A model generated the notes under the pieces. The model was given only the letters and a program-made list of their open reading frames with translations, had not been told where the DNA came from and made no database searches. From assembly GCA_020630435.1 (NCBI GenBank), contig JAHDBJ010000015.1, positions 1 to 64,000 on the forward strand: DNA of 64,000 nucleotides, read 5' to 3'. Below are positions 54,980-62,566 of the stretch, one piece after another. The translations under genes and the position numbers were made by a program. The stretch is from Saprospiraceae bacterium (lineage in GTDB: Bacteria; Bacteroidota; Bacteroidia; Chitinophagales; Saprospiraceae). Position 1 is the first letter of the stretch; every line of letters begins with the position of its first letter.

Positions 54980-55012
54980 TTTATCGAAAATTTGCTAGGA
55001 TTGTCGATGAAA
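54980..55012 (+). promoter_or_regulatory. 33-bp regulatory-looking repeat, copy 2
   Basis: This copy is identical to the one at 54562 except one base. It begins 13 bp after the stop of the 54659 gene and ends 67 bp before the start of the 55080 gene. Its place in a short gap suggests that the duplicated gene carried its upstream signal with it. Confidence 0.6.
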
Positions 55013-55079
55013 GTGGAAAAAAAACTTAATTTTTGAGAAATTATAATTGTAAATATTTAATAAAAAATTAGTTGATAAA

Positions 55080-55457
55080 ATGGGATTTGGTATATTTTTG
55101 TTTTTTTTCATGTTTATAATTATTACGCATCTTCTTACAAGATATTTTGATACCGATAGGATAGAGCGTCATATTCATTCACTTCAAGGAACGATGATTT
55201 CAAAATCATGGGAGCCTTTCGGCAAAAGGTGGTTTGGTAGCGATAGTGATCGAATTTATAAAGTGCGATTTTTGGATATGTATGATAATGTGCATGAAGC
55301 ATATGTAAAAACCAGTCTATTTGGAGGAGTGTATTTTACAGATGATAAAATTATAGAATATAATGACAGGAATGAACACAGTGAAGTTTTTCATCTAAGG
55401 AAACAAGTAGAGCGTTTGAAAAGAGAAAATGAGTTGCTTCGAAATCATTATTCTTAA
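55080..55457 (+). CDS. small membrane protein, second of a duplicated pair, with coiled-coil tail
   Basis: The 125-residue protein has an N-terminal transmembrane helix (about 3-20), the soluble beta-like block shared with 54659 (residues about 58-96, including FGGVYFTDDKIIEYN), and a C-terminal charged heptad-like helix (about 102-123; LRKQVERLKRENELLRN). The tail is absent from the first copy. The stomatin-like gene starts 37 bp later, so it is probably co-transcribed and may be its partner. The family is not recognised. Confidence 0.65.
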   Translation: MGFGIFLFFFMFIIITHLLTRYFDTDRIERHIHSLQGTMISKSWEPFGKRWFGSDSDRIYKVRFLDMYDNVHEAYVKTSLFGGVYFTDDKIIEYNDRNEHSEVFHLRKQVERLKRENELLRNHYS

Positions 55458-55494
55458 AAAAGAAACCAATTTTATAAAGCAAAAAAGTAATATC

Positions 55495-56418
55495 ATGAAT
55501 GAGCTTTCTTTTTATATTCCATTTGTGTTTTTCGGACTTATTTTATTGTTATTAGGTCTGTTCATTGTTCGTCAACAAACGGCGGTTATCGTTGAACGAT
55601 TAGGACGATTTCATAGTATTCGTCATTCGGGGCTTCAATTTAAGATTCCCTTTGTCGATAGAATAGCAGGAAAAGTGAGTTTGAAAATTCAACAACTGGA
55701 TGTATTAGTAGAAACAAAAACAAAAGATGATGTGTTTGTCCGTCTCAAGGTCTCGGTACAATTTAAAATTATAAAAGATGCTATTTATGATGCCTTTTAT
55801 AAACTAGAAAATTCACATGACCAGATTACCTCTTATGTATTTGATACAGTAAGAGCAGAAGTTCCAAAATTGAAGCTAGATGATGTTTTTGAGCGTAAAG
55901 ACGACATTGCGATAGCATTAAAAAGAGAACTTTCAGAAGCGATGGAAGAGTATGGATACATTATCGTTAAGGCACTAGTGACGGATATTGATCCTGACCA
56001 AGAAGTGAAAATGGCAATGAATCGTATTAATGCTTCTGAACGTGAAAAGTTGGCTGCTGAGTACGAAGCTGAAGCCGAAAGAATTCGAATTGTAGCGAAA
56101 GCAAAAGCAGAGGCAGAAAGTAAACGTTTACAAGGACAAGGAATAGCGGATCAACGTCGAGAGATTGCCAAGGGATTGGAAGAATCTGTAGAAGTACTGA
56201 ATAAAGTTGGTATTAATTCTCAAGAGGCTTCAGCATTGATTGTTATTACACAACATTATGATACTTTAAGCTCAATGAGTGAAAATGTGAATAGTAATCT
56301 TATATTAATGCCAAATGCACCATCTGCAGCAAGTGATATGTTGTCTCAAATGGTAACTTCGTTTGCTGCTTCAAAGAAAATTGGAGATATGACAAAGGAA
56401 GAAAAAACGGAGAGTTGA
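55495..56418 (+). CDS. SPFH/Band 7 (stomatin-like) membrane protein
   Basis: The 307-residue protein (from ATG 55495) has an N-terminal membrane helix (about 5-27), an SPFH domain (about 29-200; VRQQTAVIVERLGRFHSIRHSGLQFKIPFVDR, then LDVLVETKTKDDVFVRLKVSVQFK) and an Ala/Glu-rich coiled coil (about 190-245). SPFH proteins form large ring oligomers on membranes and often pair with NfeD; no NfeD is present here, and the small membrane protein upstream takes that position. An upstream in-frame ATG at 55429 would overlap the preceding gene's end. A terminator follows. Confidence 0.9.
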   Translation: MNELSFYIPFVFFGLILLLLGLFIVRQQTAVIVERLGRFHSIRHSGLQFKIPFVDRIAGKVSLKIQQLDVLVETKTKDDVFVRLKVSVQFKIIKDAIYDAFYKLENSHDQITSYVFDTVRAEVPKLKLDDVFERKDDIAIALKRELSEAMEEYGYIIVKALVTDIDPDQEVKMAMNRINASEREKLAAEYEAEAERIRIVAKAKAEAESKRLQGQGIADQRREIAKGLEESVEVLNKVGINSQEASALIVITQHYDTLSSMSENVNSNLILMPNAPSAASDMLSQMVTSFAASKKIGDMTKEEKTES

Positions 56419-56444
56419 TAAAAAAGAATTCTTAAAAATAAAAG

Positions 56445-56481
56445 TCCGAGTAATTGATTACACATTTTACTCGGATTTTTG
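56445..56481. terminator. bidirectional terminator between the SPFH gene and ogt
   Basis: A perfect 9-bp stem (TCCGAGTAA at 56445-56453, TTACTCGGA at 56467-56475) is followed by TTTTTG. A residues on the left side give a T run on the minus strand, so it can serve the convergent ogt/kynA unit too. Confidence 0.85.
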
Positions 56482-56491
56482 TTCTTATCTT

Positions 56492-56977
56492 TTAAAAGAG
56501 TTTTCCTTGTTGTGCAAAACGTTGAGGATTTTCTAGATTTAATAGATATGCTTTGATATCCAATCCCAATGCAAACCCAGTAAGTTGTCCATTCTTACCT
56601 ATTACCCGATGGCAAGGTACAATGATAGGAATAGGATTGCGACCATTGGCTGTTCCTACAGCACGAACGGATTTGGGATTACCCAATTGTTCGGCAATTG
56701 CGGAGTAGGAGATTGTTTTTCCGTAAGGAATTTTTAATAATATATCCCAAACACTTTTTTCAAAATCTGTTGCATTTTCCCAATCCAAAGGTAAGTCAAA
56801 AGATTTTAGTGTTTTATTAAAATAAGCATCAAGTTGTTGGATGATGACAGACGATAAGGAATGATTAGAGCTAATTTGTTCTGTATGCTCTACCAATTGC
56901 ATAGATTGCAGTCCTTTATCAGAAAGTATCAATTTTAGATTCCCAATTGGAGATTTATAGTAGAATCTTTCTGTCAT
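56492..56977 (-). CDS. ogt: methylated-DNA-protein-cysteine S-methyltransferase
   Basis: This DNA repair protein transfers the methyl group from O6-methylguanine to its own cysteine. The 161-residue length is normal. PIIVPCHRVIGKNGQLTGF contains the acceptor C122, and the DNA-binding GKTISYSAIAEQLGNPKSVRAVGTANGRNP segment precedes it. There is no Ada-type N-terminal zinc domain. It is 3 bp downstream of kynA on the same strand, so it is co-transcribed with it. Confidence 0.93.
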   Translation of the reverse strand: MTERFYYKSPIGNLKLILSDKGLQSMQLVEHTEQISSNHSLSSVIIQQLDAYFNKTLKSFDLPLDWENATDFEKSVWDILLKIPYGKTISYSAIAEQLGNPKSVRAVGTANGRNPIPIIVPCHRVIGKNGQLTGFALGLDIKAYLLNLENPQRFAQQGKLF

Positions 56978-56980
56978 TAT

Positions 56981-58093
56981 TTAAGCATTATTAGAATAAT
57001 AAAATCCTAGTTGTTGTTTTAGCTGTTGTGGTAATTCAGGCAATTCGCTTCTAGGAATTAATAAGGTTGAAATATGATGCAAATCAGTAAAGATATGATG
57101 CTTGACGGCGGTATGGTGTAAATAATCATGTCCTGAAGAGCCGCCTGTCCCTATTTTTCTACCGAGCATACGTCGCACCATCTGAGCATGACGGTAACGC
57201 CATGTAGTCAATAGTTCATCAATATCTACCAGACAAATTAAAAACCGATAAGGAAGTTGTAAAATAGGTTCTTCATTGTATAAATTAATCATTAGAGCGG
57301 CTAATGTAGCATCATAACTAAGTCGTTGCTTTCCTTCTTGGACGAGTTGTTGGTGAACGATAGGGTCAAGGATAGACTCAAAATAAGTATCCGTATTCCC
57401 CATCATTTTTAAGCGCATTTGTTTTTGTTGCGCTGTAAGATAGTCCGAAGCCTTGATAGCGGTCTCTTCTTTAGCCACCATTCGCTCAACGGATGCTTTA
57501 TAATATTCTAAGAATTTAAAATCTCCAAATTTCAAAAAGGGTGTTCGTTCAAGCCAATTTTCAATAGCTAGAAATAAATTTTTATATATGGCGATATGAT
57601 GAAGTTCTTTTTGTTCTTCTTCTGAAAAGAAAGCAGCATAATGATGACCGCCATAGGTGATTCTTTCTTTTTCAGGTAAGCCTAGTAGGTTTTCTATTTT
57701 TCGAAATTGAAAACTTTGGAAACCAGAGGCAGGAAATAAATAACTTCTAAAATCAAGGAAGTCAAGAGGAGTCATTGTTTCCATGATTCGAATATGTTCA
57801 ATGAGCAATTGGAAGATTTCGATGACTCGATTCAATCTCGCGATAGATGTTCCAATGTTGCGTTCATCAACTTTATGATTATCAAAAAGGTCGATGACAG
57901 ACTCTAGTTCATGGATGATCTGTTTGAACCAAATCTCGTAACTTTGGTGTACAATAATGAAGAGCATTTCTTCATGTGCTGCCGAATTATCAGGACTTGC
58001 GCTACGAAGGTGTTGTGCATCAAGAATTTTATCTAGATGGAGATAATTTTTATAATGAACAGTAGCGTATTTTTGGTTAGAATCTTTATTCAT
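56981..58093 (-). CDS. kynA: tryptophan 2,3-dioxygenase
   Basis: The haem enzyme opens the indole ring of tryptophan to N-formylkynurenine, the first step of kynurenine catabolism. The 370-residue protein has the distal region FIIVHQSYEIWFKQIIHEL (H49 corresponds to the known distal histidine), the proximal haem ligand H302 in RHAQMVRRMLG, and the substrate loop GTGGSSG (315-321). It is longer than the usual bacterial enzyme of about 280 residues, close to the animal form in length. No other kynurenine gene is adjacent. It heads a two-gene unit with ogt. Confidence 0.92.
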   Translation of the reverse strand: MNKDSNQKYATVHYKNYLHLDKILDAQHLRSASPDNSAAHEEMLFIIVHQSYEIWFKQIIHELESVIDLFDNHKVDERNIGTSIARLNRVIEIFQLLIEHIRIMETMTPLDFLDFRSYLFPASGFQSFQFRKIENLLGLPEKERITYGGHHYAAFFSEEEQKELHHIAIYKNLFLAIENWLERTPFLKFGDFKFLEYYKASVERMVAKEETAIKASDYLTAQQKQMRLKMMGNTDTYFESILDPIVHQQLVQEGKQRLSYDATLAALMINLYNEEPILQLPYRFLICLVDIDELLTTWRYRHAQMVRRMLGRKIGTGGSSGHDYLHHTAVKHHIFTDLHHISTLLIPRSELPELPQQLKQQLGFYYSNNA

Positions 58094-58175
58094 ATATAGG
58101 CTTTGAATTTGTATTAGAGCTGGGACAAAAATACAAATTCAAAACTATAAGAATGCTAAAAAAATAAGGTATTGC

Positions 58176-59153
58176 TTATTTATTTTTTAAGGTAAGCATT
58201 TGCTCTTTAAAAATGGGAAATGGACTTTTGTTTAGTAGATATTCACCATCATCTTTTACAATATAGACATTGATGGAGTAATTTTTTCCTTTTTTCTGTT
58301 GTGCATTATGAAAAATAATCTCCACTAAATTTCCATCAAATTTGAAAGGAATTCCATCAATATAGTCACTAGGGAAATTAGGATTTTCAGAGAAATAAGT
58401 CATGTTTTTATGATTGTCCTCATCTCTGATTTTAAGGATGAATTTTTCATCAACAATACTAGAAATATCGGGATGGTCTAGCTTAAGTTCAATGATGGTA
58501 AAGTTCCAATTGCTAGAATTTTTATCTATACGTGTAATATCTCTGCCATATTTAGAACGTTTCGGAGAGATGGTTTTATACCGAACAATCGTATTTTCAG
58601 CAATATCTTTAATACGTTCAAAAGCAGCTTTACTAGCTTGGTAGTCTAATAAGTCTTCAGTCGTGACCCCTTTTTCTGCTATTATGGTTTCTTGTTTTCT
58701 TGCGAGTCTTTCTATTTCTTTTTTAAGTTTTGCTTTTTCACGTTCTAGCTGATCTACTTTTTTCTTATTTACTTTTTCTTTTCGATATAAAGCCGAAATT
58801 TTTTCTTTTAATTTTTGATAAGAATAACTTCTTCTGTCTATATTTTTATTCAAATCTGCTATCTCTTGTTCTTTTTCTGTGATAATATTTCGTAATCTGA
58901 CAATTAAATTATTTAGTTTTCGAATACTATCCCTTAAGACAAGATTCTGTTCTTCTAAGACTAATTTTTCTTCTATTGTTTTTTCGTAGACCTCTTTAGT
59001 GCTATCTAATTCGTGAGCGGTATTTTTTAGATTTTCTTTTAAAGTCTCAATCTTATTTTGTTGCCCTCTATTCGTATTAAACTGGATAATAGCGAATGCA
59101 GCAATTCCTAATAAAATGAAGGTTAAGATGATTACAGGTACATTTTTACTCAT
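58176..59153 (-). CDS. membrane-anchored coiled-coil protein
   Basis: The 325-residue protein has one N-terminal transmembrane helix (about 7-26), a long coiled coil (about 35-165, rich in Lys/Glu and with regular heptads such as LEREKAKLKKEIERLARKQ), and a C-terminal globular beta-rich domain (about 200-322; WNFTIIELKLDHPDISSIVDEKFILKIRD). It probably spans or reaches into the periplasm. The family is not recognised. It lies 82 bp upstream of kynA on the same strand, with no clear terminator between them. Confidence 0.65.
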   Translation of the reverse strand: MSKNVPVIILTFILLGIAAFAIIQFNTNRGQQNKIETLKENLKNTAHELDSTKEVYEKTIEEKLVLEEQNLVLRDSIRKLNNLIVRLRNIITEKEQEIADLNKNIDRRSYSYQKLKEKISALYRKEKVNKKKVDQLEREKAKLKKEIERLARKQETIIAEKGVTTEDLLDYQASKAAFERIKDIAENTIVRYKTISPKRSKYGRDITRIDKNSSNWNFTIIELKLDHPDISSIVDEKFILKIRDEDNHKNMTYFSENPNFPSDYIDGIPFKFDGNLVEIIFHNAQQKKGKNYSINVYIVKDDGEYLLNKSPFPIFKEQMLTLKNK

Positions 59154-59577
59154 GGTGTCGTGTGAATTTTAATTAGGTCTAAACAGTGTAGTATTAGTAT
59201 TTATTGACAAGGTATTACATATGTCAAATGCTTAACAGATAATATATGATATATAGCCACAAATTTAATACCAATATTATCTTTTTATTGCTATATTCTA
59301 CAATGATAGTTCAAACAGTAAAAAAAGTTTATATAATATGATATTTTTATATATGATACGATGTTTTACAATTGTTTGTTACACTTCTTTTAAATTGAAA
59401 GGTGTTTTGAATGTATTATGCTTATAAACTTTAATATTTTCTTCACAACCATTCTGGTTTTAATTCAGTATATTGAGATTAGATTCACACCCTCTTTATG
59501 ATTATATTTAGAGTAATAGCCTTATAATATGTTAAGCTTACGGTGTTACATTCAATTTTTTAATAAAAAAACCAATT
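59154..59577. other. 424-bp gene-free gap
   Basis: The gap between the divergent genes 58176 and 59578 is strongly AT-rich. It holds no open frame, strong hairpin or repeat that I could support. Promoters for both divergent genes are expected here but no clear -33/-7 pair was found; a TATAAT-like stretch lies near 59522-59530. Confidence 0.5.
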
Positions 59578-60117
59578 ATGAGATTAAAATCCCTATTTAG
59601 TATTATTGGACTTATTTTATCATTTAGCCTTTCAGCACAAACGTTAGATTTAACAAGCGGGACAGTAAGGGCGGTTACAGATGATAAAAACTGTCGGCAG
59701 TATTGTGCTCAAAAGAAACTTTCAAAAAAAGACTGTGATTGCCATTGTGCCCAGTACTTAGGAACAAGTGAAGCATATTGTAATCCAGTTCAAAATCTGA
59801 GATTAAGCGGAGGAATAGGTGAAGATTTAGGAGAAGATTGCAATTCTGGTGTTTGTATACCAGTATCATTAACTCGACTTAGTAGAGGCGTACGAATTAA
59901 AAATCCATTTAAGAAAACCTTATATGTTTATTATTCTAAATATGGAGGCAAAAAACGTCAAACAATTGCGATTCGCCCAGGTCAATCAAAGTTTCTTTCT
60001 GGAAAAGAATTTGAATATGACCTCAAGAGAAAGGGAAGTATCGACCTTAGAATGAAAACTTCTTCTTTGAATAAAAATTCATTTTCAGGGAATGTAAGAT
60101 TAGTTTTGAAAAAATAA
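59578..60117 (+). CDS. Cys-rich secreted protein of unknown function
   Basis: The 179-residue protein has a signal peptide ending LSAQ (about 21). The N-terminal third contains nine cysteines in a compact array (NCRQYCAQKK, DCDCHCAQY, YCNPV, DCNSGVCIP), which suggests several disulphides. The C-terminal two thirds are basic and beta-rich (about 105-179; IKNPFKKTLYVYYSKYGGKKR). I do not recognise the family; the Cys array plus a basic domain suggests a small extracellular protein. The gene is followed by a strong terminator. Confidence 0.65.
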   Translation: MRLKSLFSIIGLILSFSLSAQTLDLTSGTVRAVTDDKNCRQYCAQKKLSKKDCDCHCAQYLGTSEAYCNPVQNLRLSGGIGEDLGEDCNSGVCIPVSLTRLSRGVRIKNPFKKTLYVYYSKYGGKKRQTIAIRPGQSKFLSGKEFEYDLKRKGSIDLRMKTSSLNKNSFSGNVRLVLKK

Positions 60118-60162
60118 TGTAGGTTGAAATTTAATAAGTAACAAACTTATAGAATAATTTTG

Positions 60163-60197
60163 CGCAGGACTATTAATAAATAGTCCTGCGTTTTTTT
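60163..60197 (+). terminator. intrinsic terminator after the Cys-rich protein gene
   Basis: A perfect 12-bp stem (CGCAGGACTATT at 60163-60174, complement at 60179-60190) with a four-base loop is followed by seven T. It is the cleanest terminator in the window. Confidence 0.95.
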
Positions 60198-60229
60198 ATT
60201 TTTGGTTTTTATTACAATAATATCATATT

Positions 60230-60910
60230 ATGAAATACAAATTCTCTCTATATATTAATTTTATATTCTTAGGAAGTTTTTTACTATTGGGTTGTAATGG
60301 GAAAACTTCGGACTCTAGTAAGACTGATCTTGTAGATAAAAAAGAATATACAAAATTTGGGATTGATGAAGGCAGTATTGCCTCTTTAAAGCCGATTGCG
60401 GTAGGAACTCAAGCACCAGATTTTTCGGGTAAAGATCAAAATGATAATGAAGTACAGCTATCCCAACTTTTACAGAAAGGAGATGTTGTCCTTGTTTTTT
60501 ATCGTGGATATTGGTGTCCATTATGTTCTAAACATCTAGGAGAATTTGTAGGAAAACTAGATGCCATTAAGGCTAAAGGTGCTACGGTAGTGGCGGTTGC
60601 TCCAGAAGGCTCAAAGAATATTGATAAAACAGTAACTGAAACGAAGCTTGATATTCCTTTTATCAGTGATAGTGATAACGTTATTATGAAAAAATATGGC
60701 GTTGCGTTTAAAGTAAATAATGATTATAACGAGAAATTTACTAAATGGCAAGAAGGTCTAACTATTGGAGAAGTGAATGGTCAAGAGGAGGCTTACCTTC
60801 CAATTCCAGCTACCTATATTATAGGTGAAAATGGGAAGGTAAAATGGGTACAATATGATCCAAACTATAGCAATCGTTCTTCAGTAGATGATATATTATC
60901 ACAGCTCTAA
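60230..60910 (+). CDS. AhpC/TSA-family peroxiredoxin-like lipoprotein
   Basis: The 226-residue protein has a lipobox LLGC (C22), so it is lipid-anchored. The AhpC-TSA domain (about 55-220) has the CxxC motif FYRGYWCPLCSKHL with C96 and C99. The helix-capping PIPATYIIGENGKV segment near the end is typical of thioredoxin-fold peroxiredoxin-like proteins. Reduction of peroxides or of disulphides at the envelope is likely. It stands between a strong terminator and a perfect palindrome and is probably a single-gene unit. Confidence 0.85.
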   Translation: MKYKFSLYINFIFLGSFLLLGCNGKTSDSSKTDLVDKKEYTKFGIDEGSIASLKPIAVGTQAPDFSGKDQNDNEVQLSQLLQKGDVVLVFYRGYWCPLCSKHLGEFVGKLDAIKAKGATVVAVAPEGSKNIDKTVTETKLDIPFISDSDNVIMKKYGVAFKVNNDYNEKFTKWQEGLTIGEVNGQEEAYLPIPATYIIGENGKVKWVQYDPNYSNRSSVDDILSQL

Positions 60911-60956
60911 AATCGAAAAAGTAGAATTTTTGTTTATAAAATTGTCACATTACGGG

Positions 60957-60984
60957 TTTTTACTTCTTTATAAAGAAGTAAAAA
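60957..60984. promoter_or_regulatory. perfect 28-bp palindrome
   Basis: TTTTTACTTCTTTA (60957-60970) is directly followed by its exact reverse complement (60971-60984). As RNA it gives a hairpin of 10 bp or more with a TA-rich loop, so it may end the peroxiredoxin transcript (stop at 60910). As DNA it is a candidate operator before the nuclease gene. Confidence 0.6.
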
Positions 60985-61012
60985 TTAGATAAATAATTAA
61001 TGTAAAGTTTAT

Positions 61013-61020
61013 TAACTTTG
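61013..61020 (+). promoter_or_regulatory. -7 promoter element candidate before the nuclease gene
   Basis: TAACTTTG fits the Bacteroidota -7 consensus TAnnTTTG and lies 28 bp before the ATG at 61049. A -33 TTG is not seen at the expected distance, so support is partial. Confidence 0.3.
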
Positions 61021-61048
61021 ACGGTAACTATGAACTCAACTATTTTAT

Positions 61049-61894
61049 ATGTACAAATTACGTTACCTAATTATATTATTTAGCTTTATTGGATTTCTTG
61101 CTTGTAGCAATGACACAAGCGAACTGGGGTGTCCAGAAGGAGCAGAAAGTAGCCATACCTATCTAGGAAACCCTAGCAATGCAAGTGGCGATGAAGACAA
61201 TTATTTAATCCAGTTACCAAGTTTTGCACTTTCTTACAATGAAAGTAGAGGGATACCCAATTGGGTTAGTTGGAATTTGACAAGCCAATGGATGGGAGAA
61301 AGTTTCCGACAAGACGATTTTAGAGCCTATGACTTACCCTCAGGATGGTTTTCTCCTGATGAGGATAGTTATAGAAATTCGGGATTTAATCGAGGACATA
61401 ATTGCCCGTCGGCGGATAGAACGTGTTCGGATAATACCAATTCTGAAACGTTTTATATGATCAATATGGTACCTCAATCACCAGATCATAATCAAGAAAC
61501 TTGGGCTAATCTAGAGCAATATGGTAGAGATTTAGTGCGTCGAGGTAACGAGATATATTATATTATGGGGAATTATGGTGTAGGAGGTTTTGGGTTCTTT
61601 GGATATAAAAAGTATATTGCTGATGGTAAAATTGCGGTGCCAGAATCTATATATAAAATAATGGTTGTTTTACCACAGGGAGAGAATGATTTGAATAGAA
61701 TAGATGAAAATACAAGAGTTATTGCTGTCAATATTCAAAATACAAATTTTGCAACAGACGATAATTGGTGGCATTATAGAACAACAGTTGATGAAATTGA
61801 GGAAAAAACTGGATATGATTTTCTTTCTCAACTTCCTACAAGTGTCCAAGATATTCTAGAATCGAAGGTTGATAACGTTAATATAGAGTTCTAA
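61049..61894 (+). CDS. DNA/RNA non-specific endonuclease, lipoprotein
   Basis: The 281-residue protein has a lipobox FLAC (C19), so it is lipid-anchored outside the cytoplasmic membrane. Residues about 55-265 form a NucA/Serratia-type beta-beta-alpha-metal nuclease. The DRGH-like motif is NRGHNCPSADRT with the catalytic H117, followed by FYMINMVPQSPDHNQETWANLEQ, which includes the metal-binding Asn. It is predicted to cut DNA and RNA. A surface-anchored nuclease could serve nutrient gain or defence against external DNA. Confidence 0.88.
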   Translation: MYKLRYLIILFSFIGFLACSNDTSELGCPEGAESSHTYLGNPSNASGDEDNYLIQLPSFALSYNESRGIPNWVSWNLTSQWMGESFRQDDFRAYDLPSGWFSPDEDSYRNSGFNRGHNCPSADRTCSDNTNSETFYMINMVPQSPDHNQETWANLEQYGRDLVRRGNEIYYIMGNYGVGGFGFFGYKKYIADGKIAVPESIYKIMVVLPQGENDLNRIDENTRVIAVNIQNTNFATDDNWWHYRTTVDEIEEKTGYDFLSQLPTSVQDILESKVDNVNIEF

Positions 61895-61965
61895 GGAAAT
61901 GTTATTATTCTTCAATACGAACAACATTTCGTATATTTGTGTGTTTTCTAGTATAAAGTATTTTT

Positions 61966-62322
61966 TTGAAAAACTATCCAACATACCAAAGATTTGCAGC
62001 AACTTTTATGGTTGTGATTTTTCTTTTTGCTTCCTTGCAAAAAGATATTCATCTTTTGTTGGATCAACACCATCATAATCTTCATTGTGAAGTAACGGAT
62101 TCTGATTCTGAAAAGCATTACCATGGTGAAGCGTATTTAATAAAAAATTGCTTTGCCTGTCTTTGTAGTTTTTTAGATTTCAGATCAGTAGATGAATCGC
62201 AATTATCTTTTCTTAAAGTAGAACAATTTTTTCAAAATAAATTTAATTACCAATCTACATACATTTCTTCGTGTATCTCTGTAACCTATCTAAGAGGACC
62301 TCCCTCTAAATATTTAGTTTAG
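61966..62322 (+). CDS. His/Cys-rich membrane protein before a TonB receptor
   Basis: The 118-residue frame starts with TTG (KNYPTYQRFAATF follows), with no ATG until residue 15. One hydrophobic helix (about 12-27) is followed by a His-rich stretch (DQHHHNLHC and KHYHGE) and then NCFACLCSF with three close cysteines. The layout suggests metal binding. In Bacteroidota small proteins of this kind often precede metal-related TonB receptors. The downstream receptor starts 244 bp later, across an inverted-repeat element. The start codon is uncertain. Confidence 0.55.
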   Translation: MKNYPTYQRFAATFMVVIFLFASLQKDIHLLLDQHHHNLHCEVTDSDSEKHYHGEAYLIKNCFACLCSFLDFRSVDESQLSFLKVEQFFQNKFNYQSTYISSCISVTYLRGPPSKYLV

Positions 62323-62418
62323 TCATTCTAAGCAGAGTTCTAAGGTTTATATAGTTATTTTAAAGATAACTTATATATCCGCTTTGGATATTTCTCAAAA
62401 TCTTAATACTAAAATCCT

Positions 62419-62548
62419 GTATTATCCTAGTACGATAATAGATCATTCCTACTATAGAATAAGGATATAATGTTGAATAAGGATTCCTTAATAAGGGATG
62501 TTTAATAGAAATATATTCAACATAAATATTAAAATGATAGGATAATAC
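62419..62548 (+). repeat. nested inverted-repeat element D before the ZnuD-like receptor
   Basis: Three nested inverted repeats share one centre: GTATTATCCTA (62419-62429) with TAGGATAATAC (62538-62548), ATGTTGAATA (62470-62479) with TATTCAACAT (62514-62523), and CCTTA/TAAGG around 62491. GAATAAGGAT is also repeated directly at 62457 and 62475. It does not contain the ATAGC centre of elements A to C. It may be a leader structure or an array of operator sites for the receptor gene. Confidence 0.55.
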
Positions 62549-62566
62549 GACTATTAAAAAGCAAAG

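Noticed and set aside
54659-55457. Toxin-antitoxin pair for the two small membrane genes
   Set aside because: The proteins are paralogues with the same layout, not a toxin and an antidote, and they are separated by their own upstream repeats.
55429-55494. Upstream ATG for the SPFH protein
   Set aside because: It would overlap the end of the preceding gene; the inner ATG begins directly before the membrane helix.
62323-62566. Cobalamin or other known riboswitch before the TonB receptor
   Set aside because: No B12-box or other known riboswitch core was recognised; the nested repeats explain the structure.
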